Below, in pieces: positions 26,563-34,950 of a DNA stretch of 64,000 nt; the first letter of the stretch is position 1, and every line of letters starts with the position of its first letter. The position numbers and the translations under genes were made by a program. The DNA comes from Sphingobacterium corticibacterium (GTDB lineage: Bacteria > Bacteroidota > Bacteroidia > Sphingobacteriales > Sphingobacteriaceae): NCBI RefSeq assembly GCF_004208525.1, contig NZ_SGIT01000007.1:90945-154944 (forward strand), given 5' to 3'. The notes beneath the pieces are model-generated. The model was given only the letters and a program-made list of their open reading frames with translations. It did no database searches and had not been told where the DNA came from.

Positions 26563-27276
26563 CTATACCGCTATGTGCTCCTGTAATTCTCCGAAATCGA
26601 ATAAACCTGCTACACCGTTTTTTATCATCTTCCCTCTATCCATAAGGTAAAAATGATCGGAAACATGCTTCGCAAAATCTATTTTCTGTTCGACCAGTAA
26701 AACAGATAGATTTTTTTCAGATACGAGCCTTCGTATAATGTCACCTATTTCATATGCAATCGAGGGTTGGATACCTTCAGTCGGCTCATCCAGGAGCAAA
26801 AGTTTGGGAGCGCTGATTAGCGTTCGGGCTATGGCAAGCTGTTGTTGTTGTCCGCCGCTGAGGTTACCTCCAAGCCGTTTTCTAAACTCCTGGAGTACAG
26901 GGAAAAGATCATAGATTTCTTCCTCGGTCATTTTTGCTTTGTAGTCTGCTGTTGCTTCTAGCCCCAGAAGTAGGTTTTCGCGTACAGTCAGTTTAGGGAT
27001 GATTTCCCTGCCCTGCGGCACGTAACCTACGCCAGCTTTCGCAATTTTATAGGAAGCTTGGTTTACGATGGACGTGCCATTAAAATCTATGTTTCCTTCC
27101 TGTGCCTTGACCAAGCCCATAATGGTTTTCAGCAGCGTTGACTTTCCAACACCATTGCGTCCCATCACGGTAGTAACCGCTGCTTTTTTTACCTGCATGT
27201 CCACAGACCATAAGATGGTGCTTTGTCCATATGCGGCTTTCACGCGGTCGACAGACAATATTATTTCTTCGTTCAT
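26563..27276 (-). CDS. urtE: urea ABC transporter ATP-binding protein UrtE
   Basis: 237 residues, an ABC ATPase of the branched-chain-amino-acid/urea class. Walker A GRNGVGKST (39-47), signature LSGGQQQQLAIART, Walker B LLLLDEPTEGIQPSI. The EPTEGIQPSI form is characteristic of UrtE rather than LivF. It pairs with UrtD as the second nucleotide-binding subunit powering urea import. Its start overlaps the urtD stop by four bases (ATGA), indicating coupled translation. Confidence 0.94.
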   Translation of the reverse strand: MNEEIILSVDRVKAAYGQSTILWSVDMQVKKAAVTTVMGRNGVGKSTLLKTIMGLVKAQEGNIDFNGTSIVNQASYKIAKAGVGYVPQGREIIPKLTVRENLLLGLEATADYKAKMTEEEIYDLFPVLQEFRKRLGGNLSGGQQQQLAIARTLISAPKLLLLDEPTEGIQPSIAYEIGDIIRRLVSEKNLSVLLVEQKIDFAKHVSDHFYLMDRGKMIKNGVAGLFDFGELQEHIAV

Positions 27277-28043
27277 ATACTGGCTTTTATTCGTTCTGAA
27301 TTCGATCTTCCGAGATAACTATCGATTACACGTTGGTCGTTTCTTACCTCCTCAAATGTACCTTCTGTGAGCAGTTGTCCATTGACAAGTACGGTCACGG
27401 TTTTTTGGGCAATCTGTTTGACAAAGTGCATATCGTGCTCTATAACGATTACACCGTGCTGCGTCGATAATTCGAGAAGTAGTTCTCCGGTTTTTTCCGT
27501 TTCCCTATCAGACATTCCCGCTGCGGGCTCGTCGATCAGCATGAGTTTCGGATCCTGCAGGACCACAATAGCAATTTCCAACCACTGCTTCTGTCCGTGC
27601 GAAAGCTCACCTGCACATTTATCTAATACACCGTGTAGACCAACCCGCACAGCCGTGTGACGTATCTTATCGTCGATAGCACTATCCATTTTGAAGAAGA
27701 GAGAGGCAAGCACACTCTTTTTCATTTTTGTCGCCAGCAACATATTATCATATACCGATAAACTCGGGAATATCGAAGGCTTCTGGAACTTGCGTCCAAT
27801 GCCCATCTCCGCAATCTGTATTTCTGTCATGCCCAAAATCTGCTTGCCATCGAAAAATACGGTGCCGTGATCAGCTTTGGTTCTACCACACAGCAAATCC
27901 ATAAACGTAGACTTGCCGGCACCGTTCGGACCTATTATGACGCGCAGTTCTCGGGGTGCTAGAGAAAAATTGTGGAGATTCAACGCCTGCAATCCTCCAA
28001 AGGACACCGAAAGATCTTTTACTGTTAATAACATATCTATCAT
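27273..28043 (-). CDS. urtD: urea ABC transporter ATP-binding protein UrtD
   Basis: 256 residues. Walker A GPNGAGKSTFMD, signature ELSHGQKQWLEIAI and Walker B LMLIDEPAAGMSDRE. The SHGQKQWLEI and AAGMSDRET forms are typical of UrtD. A second ATG three codons in (28034) is an alternative start. It partners with UrtE on the inner face of the permease pair UrtB/UrtC. Confidence 0.94.
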   Translation of the reverse strand: MIDMLLTVKDLSVSFGGLQALNLHNFSLAPRELRVIIGPNGAGKSTFMDLLCGRTKADHGTVFFDGKQILGMTEIQIAEMGIGRKFQKPSIFPSLSVYDNMLLATKMKKSVLASLFFKMDSAIDDKIRHTAVRVGLHGVLDKCAGELSHGQKQWLEIAIVVLQDPKLMLIDEPAAGMSDRETEKTGELLLELSTQHGVIVIEHDMHFVKQIAQKTVTVLVNGQLLTEGTFEEVRNDQRVIDSYLGRSNSERIKASI

Positions 28044-28058
28044 TTTATGATTATTGAT

Positions 28059-29138
28059 TTAGGGGAGGGGTGCTGCTGCGGTCTTTCGCGACTTAAGTCC
28101 CACACGGATAGCCAGCTTTTCGAACAATCCTAAAAAGCCTTTATCGAAGTACAGCACCGTAAGTACATATAATATACCTAAAATAAATAGCCAACCTTCC
28201 GGGAATACCGTGGTGCAGACGCTATACAGGCAATTGACTGATATGGCGCCCAAGATTGCCCCTTTGAGATGGCCCCGTCCGCCAAGTGCTACCCACATGA
28301 GCATCTCCACGGACGCTTTAACATCCATTCTGCCGGGGGTGATAATCCCTGTCTGCGGTACATATAGCATGCCGGCTATGGCGCCTATTACCGCTGCAAT
28401 AATAAAAATGGTTAGTTTATAATGGAGTACCCTATAGGCGGTAAAACCCACCCTAGATTCACTATCCCGGATGGCAAGCAACACCTTTCCGAACTTTGAT
28501 CCAACAATATGCCGACAGATCTGATATACACCAGCGAGCGTAGCTAGGGATACCATATATAAGCCTAATTTGACAGCAGGCTGGCTGAGATCAAAACCCA
28601 GTAATGTCTTAAAATTAGTAAGACCATTGGTGCCGCCCATATTCGTTTCATTGCGTATAAATAATAGGTATACCGAAAGCGCCAGCGCCTGGGTAATGAT
28701 AGCCATATATACACCTTTTATGCGGCTTCTAAAGATAAAATATCCTATGATGAACGCCACAGCTGCTGGAATAAGAAGTCCCAATAATAGCGTAGGAATA
28801 AAGTTTTGGAAAGGCATCCAGAAGAAAGGAAGTTCCGTTAAGTTATTCCACGACATAAAGTCAGGCAGAAACGCGGGTGATGAATCCGCCTGGAGTGTAA
28901 GATACATGCCTATACCATATCCGCCCAGACAAAAGAAAATGGCTTGGCACATGGACATGATGCCGGTGTACCCCCAAATGAGGTCGATGCCCAGTGCAGC
29001 TATCGCAAAGCAAAAATAACGCCCCCATAATGATATACTGTTCACGGATATCAGCCCTGCGCTATACCCCAGCGGGAGGAGTATAGCAAAGAACGATAAA
29101 AATACAATAGGAATAATTTTATCCGATTTTAATAACAT
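28059..29138 (-). CDS. urtC: urea ABC transporter permease UrtC
   Basis: 359 residues, LivM-like permease with about nine to ten hydrophobic segments from residue 8 onward. Typical features are LIWGYTGIMSMCQAIFFCLGGY near 53-75, RSRIKGVYMAIITQAL near 137-155, the ABC-coupling loop RDSESRVGFTAYRV near 225, and WVALGGRGHLKGAILGA near 290. It forms the inner-membrane channel with UrtB. Gene gaps are 34 bases to urtB and 15 to urtD, so it is inside the operon. Confidence 0.93.
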   Translation of the reverse strand: MLLKSDKIIPIVFLSFFAILLPLGYSAGLISVNSISLWGRYFCFAIAALGIDLIWGYTGIMSMCQAIFFCLGGYGIGMYLTLQADSSPAFLPDFMSWNNLTELPFFWMPFQNFIPTLLLGLLIPAAVAFIIGYFIFRSRIKGVYMAIITQALALSVYLLFIRNETNMGGTNGLTNFKTLLGFDLSQPAVKLGLYMVSLATLAGVYQICRHIVGSKFGKVLLAIRDSESRVGFTAYRVLHYKLTIFIIAAVIGAIAGMLYVPQTGIITPGRMDVKASVEMLMWVALGGRGHLKGAILGAISVNCLYSVCTTVFPEGWLFILGILYVLTVLYFDKGFLGLFEKLAIRVGLKSRKTAAAPLP

Positions 29139-29172
29139 GTTTGCCGTAGTTTAATGATGTACATATTTGATT

Positions 29173-30837
29173 TTATTCTTCGGCTGACCGGCCCTTGTCA
29201 GGAAATAACCCTTTGGGTCGGAACTGCATAAAGATCATGATGATAAATAAGATGGTAACCTTGCCGTATACAGCCTCAAAAAACGCTTCGAGGATCTTGG
29301 ACGAGATGCCAATTCCTAATCCTGATACAATGATGCCTACAATTTTCCCCACACCACCTATCACGACCATGAGGAAAGAATCGACGATGTAAGACTGCCC
29401 CATATCTGGAACGACATTCCCGATCAGCGTCATTGCACAGCCAGCTAGACCCGCTAATCCCGATCCCATGAAAAAAGTGATTACATTGACGCGTTTGGTA
29501 TCTATACCTAAGCAGGCGCTCATGTTACGGTTCTGCGTGACTGCGCGGATCTGAAGTCCGAGACGCGTATGCATTAAAACCCAGTATACGAGTGCTACGA
29601 TGATCAACGTCAGCACAATGATAAACAGTCGGTTATACGGAAGTACGAGCTGCGGGTTAATGTAGATTCCACCCGAAAGTATGGCGGGCAATTTGACAGC
29701 CGTCATATCGCCGAATATCCATCGCGCAAGTTGGATAAGTATTAAACTAACTCCCCAGGTCGCTAACAGACTATCAAGTGGTTTTGCATAAAGGCGTCTC
29801 ACGACCAGCCTTTCTAATAGAAGTCCGGCCGATCCAGCTACAATGAACGATAGGGGCAGCGCCGCCAGAAAGAACCAGTCAGAGGATTGTATTCCGAATA
29901 CATTGGAAAAAAGGAGCTGTACGCTAAACGTCGCATAAGCACCGATCATCAAAAATTCGCCATGTGCCATGTTGATGATACCCGCTAAGCCGTATACGAT
30001 TCCTAGGCCAAGCGAAATCAGAATAAGGATACTCGCTAAACTGAGTCCGCTGAAAGCGTTTTGTATGCGCTCTATCCAAGCGGATTTTGCGGCCAGTTTT
30101 TCTGCTTTGGATAGGAGATAGGCAGATGCGTCTTCAGGCAACCCGTCCCGTTTCGTGAAATTTTGTAAGAGCTGAAGTGTATTGTTGCCACCAGTATTAT
30201 ATAGGGAATCCGCCCATGCCGTTATTTCGCTGGTAGTTGTTGCCTTCGTCATCTGAAAATAACAATATGCTTCCCGTCCGGCCACCAGTACCTTGGGGTC
30301 GTCCTCATGCGAGAGCGCCCAAGATAAAAGTTCCGGTGCTATATCATCGGATTGTAGAGCCTCGAGGTAGGCCGCTGCTCGTATCTGTGTATTCGGATTG
30401 AACAGATTTGTTCGAACGCCTAACCCTGATACTGACAGACGATCGGGACGTGCGATAGGTACGCTTTGTAATTCTTCCTGTGAAACCGATAAAGGTTGCT
30501 GCTCGTCGTCTAATACCATGGTGTATGTTGGGTATAACTTTCGGAGCAGCATATATCCTTCTGGTGTATCAGCATCCTTACGAGCGACTACAAGCTCGTC
30601 TTTCCATATATATAAAGTGGAATTTTGTACGGCGGCCAAAAAAGGTAAAACAGCTGGATTGTCCTGTTGAAGCAATTTTTGGATTGCCTCAGATCTATCA
30701 ACCTCGCCGGAAGGATTCGCTACCTGTTGCATGAAAACGGTGATCGAATCCTGGGAACCATATGTCGTTAAATAAAAGAAACAACATAGTATTCCCCAGA
30801 TAAACGTTTTTAGTGCTTGTACATTGTTGGTCATCAT
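29173..30837 (-). CDS. urtB: urea ABC transporter permease UrtB with periplasmic extension
   Basis: 554 residues, longer than a plain LivH-type permease (about 300). A signal-like helix (about 10-28) precedes a soluble region (30-255) with helical, repeat-like character (SEAIQKLLQQDNPAVLPFLA). The permease proper follows from about 262 (LSLASILILISLGLGIVYGL, NMAHGEFLMIGAY, TWGVSLILIQLARWIFGD, MTLIGNVVPDMGQ). N-terminally extended UrtB proteins are common in bacteria, so the extension is a family trait, but its function is not known to me. It starts 6 bases after urtA ends. Confidence 0.93.
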   Translation of the reverse strand: MMTNNVQALKTFIWGILCCFFYLTTYGSQDSITVFMQQVANPSGEVDRSEAIQKLLQQDNPAVLPFLAAVQNSTLYIWKDELVVARKDADTPEGYMLLRKLYPTYTMVLDDEQQPLSVSQEELQSVPIARPDRLSVSGLGVRTNLFNPNTQIRAAAYLEALQSDDIAPELLSWALSHEDDPKVLVAGREAYCYFQMTKATTTSEITAWADSLYNTGGNNTLQLLQNFTKRDGLPEDASAYLLSKAEKLAAKSAWIERIQNAFSGLSLASILILISLGLGIVYGLAGIINMAHGEFLMIGAYATFSVQLLFSNVFGIQSSDWFFLAALPLSFIVAGSAGLLLERLVVRRLYAKPLDSLLATWGVSLILIQLARWIFGDMTAVKLPAILSGGIYINPQLVLPYNRLFIIVLTLIIVALVYWVLMHTRLGLQIRAVTQNRNMSACLGIDTKRVNVITFFMGSGLAGLAGCAMTLIGNVVPDMGQSYIVDSFLMVVIGGVGKIVGIIVSGLGIGISSKILEAFFEAVYGKVTILFIIMIFMQFRPKGLFPDKGRSAEE

Positions 30838-30843
30838 GAAATC

Positions 30844-32112
30844 TTATTTTGCTCCACCAAAATCGAAGAAGGGTTGCGGTTCTATCAATCCTTCCGACTG
30901 CCATATGATATCAAACTGTCCATCAGGTTTAATCTCCCCAATCAACGCCGGTTTGGCCAGGTGGTTTAGTTTGCTGTCCATTGTTACAGTTCCTGCAGGA
31001 GAATCAAACGATAGGCCCAAAAGTGCTTCGCGCACTTTGTCTACCTCAAATGACCCTGCTTTTTCTACAGCTTTAGCCCATAGATAAACATTGGTATAAG
31101 CCCACGTTATCGGGTCATCTACGACGCGGCTACTTCCTCCAGGTAATTTATTTTCGTCACAAAATTTCTTGAAATTTTCGACGAACTGTTTGTTCTCTGG
31201 TGTATCCATCGACTGAAAATAATTCCAAGCGGCTAAGTGACCTACTAAAAATTCCGTGTCCATAGACCGCAGCTCGTCCTCTGCTACCGAAAATGCCATT
31301 ATAGGGCATGTGACCGCCGTCAGTCCTTGATTGGCAAATTCTTTATAAAAAGGAATGTTGGAGTCACCATTGATAGTGGATAGTACACAGGCTTTGCCAC
31401 CAAGGGCAAACTTTTTGATTTTAGACACGATCGTCTGATAATCTTGGTGGTGGAATGGCGTATATTCCTCGATGATATTTTCGGGTGGAACACCATTCGT
31501 CAATAAGTAAGATTTTAGTATTTTATTGGCTATACGTGGAAAAACATAGTCTGTGCCCAGTAAATAGAAACGTTTATAGCTGCCCCCCTCAGGACTCATT
31601 AAATATTGCGCTGCCGGGATTAATTGCTGATTGGGTACAGCTCCTGAATATACGACATTTTTGGAACTCTCTTCGCCCTCGTATTGTACCGGGTAAAAAA
31701 GCAGACCATTTTGCTGTTCAAATACCGGTAGCACCGATTTTCTGGAAACGGAAGTCCAGCATCCGAAAACGGCTGACACCTTTTTATCGATCAGCAGTTC
31801 TTTCGATTTCTCGGCAAATAAATCCCAATCTGACGCGGGGTCGACTACTACGGGTTCGATCTGTTTCCCCAATACACCACCATCGTTATTAATTTCATCG
31901 ATTGCCATCTCTACGGCATCCCTAAGCGAAACCTCTGATATGGCCATCGTGCCGCTTAGCGAATGTAAAATACCGACCTTTACCGTATTTTCACCACTGG
32001 TTTCCGTGGCGGATTTATTACTGTTTCCTGAATTGCAAGCTGCAAGTAACAGCACGCCTGTTCCGATTAATAAAGTGGCGGGTTTTAATAGAGATTTTAG
32101 TCTAACATTCAT
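30844..32112 (-). CDS. urtA: urea ABC transporter substrate-binding lipoprotein UrtA
   Basis: 422 residues. Lipobox LLAAC (Cys26) is followed by a polar linker (NSGNSNKSATETSG) and a periplasmic-binding fold from residue 44 (VKVGILHSLSGTMAISE). The segments AVFGCWTSVSRKSVLPVFE, LLFYPVQYEGEE and LGTDYVFPR are hallmarks of UrtA against amino-acid-binding LivJ. It captures urea at the inner membrane for UrtBCDE. First transporter gene after the porin, 33 bases apart. Confidence 0.95.
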   Translation of the reverse strand: MNVRLKSLLKPATLLIGTGVLLLAACNSGNSNKSATETSGENTVKVGILHSLSGTMAISEVSLRDAVEMAIDEINNDGGVLGKQIEPVVVDPASDWDLFAEKSKELLIDKKVSAVFGCWTSVSRKSVLPVFEQQNGLLFYPVQYEGEESSKNVVYSGAVPNQQLIPAAQYLMSPEGGSYKRFYLLGTDYVFPRIANKILKSYLLTNGVPPENIIEEYTPFHHQDYQTIVSKIKKFALGGKACVLSTINGDSNIPFYKEFANQGLTAVTCPIMAFSVAEDELRSMDTEFLVGHLAAWNYFQSMDTPENKQFVENFKKFCDENKLPGGSSRVVDDPITWAYTNVYLWAKAVEKAGSFEVDKVREALLGLSFDSPAGTVTMDSKLNHLAKPALIGEIKPDGQFDIIWQSEGLIEPQPFFDFGGAK

Positions 32113-32145
32113 GTCGTTTATATTTTAAGGTGTGTCAAAGTGTAA

Positions 32146-33522
32146 TTAGAAAATAAAAAACTGTAGTTGCAGCCAGCACTGTCCGTATGTCTGTTTTTCA
32201 AATTTTGCTGTGGCTGTATTTTCTACATTATAACTACGTGTCGTATAGGAGAGGCGAAGGTTTGTTCCAAAATCGTTAAAAAAGTAATTTAACCCTCCGC
32301 CAACTACAGATCCCGAATTCAATTTATCAAAACGGTCGAGGTCAATCTCGCCAGCCTGTATAGATTCGGCTTTCACCTGGTTATTTTCATACTTGATCCA
32401 GGGTTGTAGGCGAGTGCTCTTGAAGTAGTATCCTAGCTCTAGAAATTGAACCGTTTGCTTTGGTATCGATGTTGCAAAAGAATATTTGCCGGTTGATGTG
32501 CCGCCAGACATATACTGAAAAGCCGCACTTAATGTTATGGAACCGTCGTTCGAGACCGGATAATCTAAAAAGAGGTCACTGCTATAATTATGATAACTGC
32601 TTTGCGTGTCGTATCCTAGGCCCCATGTAAGTACTTTCCGTTGGCCGAGATTGGTACCGGCGTAGTAATAATCCTTATCCTTATCCAGAAAGTTATAGGC
32701 GAGGCGTCCAACGTAACGCAATGGATCTTTTTCATCTACAATACGACCGGTGAATACGCCGATACGATATTCAAATTTATCCTTAAATAGAAATCCCCGC
32801 GCATTCACGCCTAAATCCCGTCCGAAGTTGCCCTGCAATGGACTATCTTCAAACATGTTGTAGGGATATTGAAAGTAAGAAAAATCATTAGTCAGTAACG
32901 TTGCTGCACTTTGGAGGCCGTTTCGATTGTTGGAAACGAGTTGTTTTCCGACGACAAGCTGAAACGCGTTTGTGAATTCATGCTGGTATTGGGCGTCCAA
33001 AATAATCTGAGATACTTTCACGTTTTTTGTGCCGTCAGCATTTCTCGAGCCAATAATGGAAGGCAGATCTGTCTCTATAAAAAAGCTACCTTTCTTGGAT
33101 AACTGGCCGCCTACTAGTACACGCGCACGGTATAAAGAAAAGCCCTTGCCCCATGATTTCGGTTCTGGTGCCGTGTGTGGGGCCGAATAACCGTCTTGTT
33201 GAGTAGAAGCAAACATGTGTATTAGTGCACCGATTTGAATCGAAGGTCTAAATGTAGAATCTTTTTCTGTTTGCTGTTTACGATGGTTTATATCTAATAG
33301 ACTGTACTTACGTATATTTTCCAAGTATGGAACCTCGAGTAATACATGTGGTCGGTTAGGAGGGGTTGATTTTAGTTTGTTGTCTGTGGATTTGTTTGTA
33401 AAAAAAGATTCTTTTGTGTGTTTTTTTGGAATATTTGCTTGTGTTGTTGTTAAAATTAGGGATGATATTGTAAAAAGTGATATTTTTTTGAAGTTAATTG
33501 TTGATTTTGTTAGTCTTTTCAT
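32146..33522 (-). CDS. outer-membrane porin (OprO/OprP-like), first gene of the urea operon
   Basis: 458 residues. A signal peptide (about 1-29), a polar, low-complexity segment up to about 90, then a beta-barrel with alternating strands from FRPSIQIGALIHMFAST to the C-terminal Phe (QLQFFIF), the usual outer-membrane insertion signal. RARVLVGGQLSKKGSFFIETD and VVGKQLVSNNRNG resemble phosphate-selective-porin-like proteins. As promoter-proximal gene of porin-urtABCDE-ureABC, it probably lets urea or short amides cross the outer membrane; this role is inferred from position. The first 50 codons are unusually A-rich on the coding strand. Confidence 0.82.
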   Translation of the reverse strand: MKRLTKSTINFKKISLFTISSLILTTTQANIPKKHTKESFFTNKSTDNKLKSTPPNRPHVLLEVPYLENIRKYSLLDINHRKQQTEKDSTFRPSIQIGALIHMFASTQQDGYSAPHTAPEPKSWGKGFSLYRARVLVGGQLSKKGSFFIETDLPSIIGSRNADGTKNVKVSQIILDAQYQHEFTNAFQLVVGKQLVSNNRNGLQSAATLLTNDFSYFQYPYNMFEDSPLQGNFGRDLGVNARGFLFKDKFEYRIGVFTGRIVDEKDPLRYVGRLAYNFLDKDKDYYYAGTNLGQRKVLTWGLGYDTQSSYHNYSSDLFLDYPVSNDGSITLSAAFQYMSGGTSTGKYSFATSIPKQTVQFLELGYYFKSTRLQPWIKYENNQVKAESIQAGEIDLDRFDKLNSGSVVGGGLNYFFNDFGTNLRLSYTTRSYNVENTATAKFEKQTYGQCWLQLQFFIF

Positions 33523-33727
33523 GATTTTGAGTATAAAAATACGTAGGTGTTGCTAATTATTTAGTCAAATATACTTAAGTATTTTTAAAAATCAATTTTA
33601 AAATTATTTTTTTTAGTGTTTTTTATGGGTAAATTTATGTTTTTTCGTTTTTACTTGTCTTTTTTATGTGTTTTTGGTTTTTTTTTATGGTGTTTTTTGA
33701 TGGTTATGTGTGTTTTTTTTTATAGTG
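33523..33727. other. T-rich, C-poor intergenic region
   Basis: 205 bases between the PepSY gene end and the porin start (both - strand). The + strand is mostly T with G, with almost no C from 33597 to 33727. It carries the porin promoter (33566-33596) at its right end. No gene or clear hairpin terminator is seen; the A-tracts on the - strand may act as an UP-like or bent-DNA element. Confidence 0.5.
33566..33596 (-). promoter_or_regulatory. Bacteroidota promoter of the porin-urt-ure operon
   Basis: On the - strand ATTG, 19 bases, then TATATTTG (complement of 33593-33596 and 33566-33573). This matches the Bacteroidota -33/-7 consensus TTTG-N19-TAnnTTTG with one change. The -7 box ends 44 bases upstream of the porin ATG, leaving a leader of about 35-40 bases. 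An A-rich tract upstream may help. No inverted repeat for a regulator is obvious. Confidence 0.75.
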
Positions 33728-34945
33728 TTATTGTTTTGTGGTGTTTTTTTTCTTCATTTTACCCCATTTTCGGTTATACCAAATTATGAAACCGGTAATA
33801 GGAAGCGAAGCGCCGATTAGCGATACTATTGAAGCTAATATCCGAGTTGGTAAGCCTCCAATAGAACCCACATGAATTTCATAGTTGGCTCGGAAAATTT
33901 TTTCGGGGCTAGACAATTGTTCAAAGGGGGTGTGACGTTTGCCTGCTGGTAGAATTTCTGTTAATGTATATTGGTCAAAGTATCTCGCATACATACGGTA
34001 GTAGTAACCCTCTTTGGTAACGTCAGGATTAATGTAAACCGTGTATGGCGACGTGGTATCAGCGGGTAATATGAGGTCTATCTCATATATTCCCGCTGAT
34101 TCTGCTATTTCCTGCCAGATGATATCTTCGGGGTGATTGAGGGCTGGGTCGAATGATGTGGATTTACTTATCGGCGGAGTAATTTCGTAGGGATATGTAC
34201 TTCCAATTTCCGTTTTACCAGTGAGCAGACGATGATAACCTTCCTTAAACCAAGAAAAGCTGTAGTAGATACCGGTAATGGTCAAGATAATCGCTACGAT
34301 AACCGAGTAGAAACCCAACACGTTGTGTAGATCAATATTAAGACGTTTCCAGTTCGCATTCCACTTCACCTTGAAGCTCTTTTGGCGTGTAGAATTGGTC
34401 CACTTATTCGGATACCACCAAATCAAACCCGTGATGAGCGTGATAAGGAAGAGAATGCAGGAAACACCTACTAACGGACTGCCAACTTCTGGCGGTAGCC
34501 AAAAAAAGCGGTGTCCGGCACGTAGGAAAAGCATAAAACGGGTAATGGCGGGTAATTCAGTTTCCAGATAAAGCACTTCTCCAGAATAAGGATTGAGATA
34601 GACAGTTGCATACCCGCCATCTGCATCTTGGTAATTAACGCTAGCACTCCATCCCTTTTTACCCAAGAAAATACGGCTAGTTGACTTCATCGTAACTTCC
34701 GCTGCAGAAAGGTGTGCATCTGCAAGTTTTCGCAAGAGGGAAGGCTGTAGATAGTGCTGTTCGCTTTCCTGCGTCCGAAAATGTGTTAATGTAAATCTCT
34801 CTATCTCTGGACGAAATACCCATACCGCCGCCGTCAGACACACCACGAAAACCACAATTCCGGAAGCAAGTCCCAACCAAAGGTGCAGCCATTCAACAAT
34901 TTTTCTGAAAATCGATTTTTTCCTTTTTTTTTTCTGTTTTGCCAT
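33728..34945 (-). CDS. PepSY-associated membrane protein (PiuB-like)
   Basis: 405 residues. A basic N-terminus (KQKKKRKKS), TM1 about 20-45 (IVEWLHLWLGLASGIVVFVV), a soluble PepSY-type loop, TM2 about 155-180, TM3 about 205-230 (DLHNVLGFYSVIVAIILTI), a second periplasmic loop, and TM4 about 365-390. Histidines at the helix ends (WLHLWLG, RAGHRFF, DLHNVLG) fit a heme-binding, iron-reductase-like role proposed for this family. It lies 5 bases after the TonB receptor gene and probably helps release or reduce iron from the imported siderophore. Confidence 0.85.
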   Translation of the reverse strand: MAKQKKKRKKSIFRKIVEWLHLWLGLASGIVVFVVCLTAAVWVFRPEIERFTLTHFRTQESEQHYLQPSLLRKLADAHLSAAEVTMKSTSRIFLGKKGWSASVNYQDADGGYATVYLNPYSGEVLYLETELPAITRFMLFLRAGHRFFWLPPEVGSPLVGVSCILFLITLITGLIWWYPNKWTNSTRQKSFKVKWNANWKRLNIDLHNVLGFYSVIVAIILTITGIYYSFSWFKEGYHRLLTGKTEIGSTYPYEITPPISKSTSFDPALNHPEDIIWQEIAESAGIYEIDLILPADTTSPYTVYINPDVTKEGYYYRMYARYFDQYTLTEILPAGKRHTPFEQLSSPEKIFRANYEIHVGSIGGLPTRILASIVSLIGASLPITGFIIWYNRKWGKMKKKNTTKQ

Positions 34946-34950
34946 CTCAG

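Noticed and set aside
26563..32112. Branched-chain amino acid (Liv) transporter
   Set aside because: UrtA, UrtD and UrtE motifs (GCWTSVSRK, AAGMSDRE, EPTEGIQPS) and linkage to urease favour urea.
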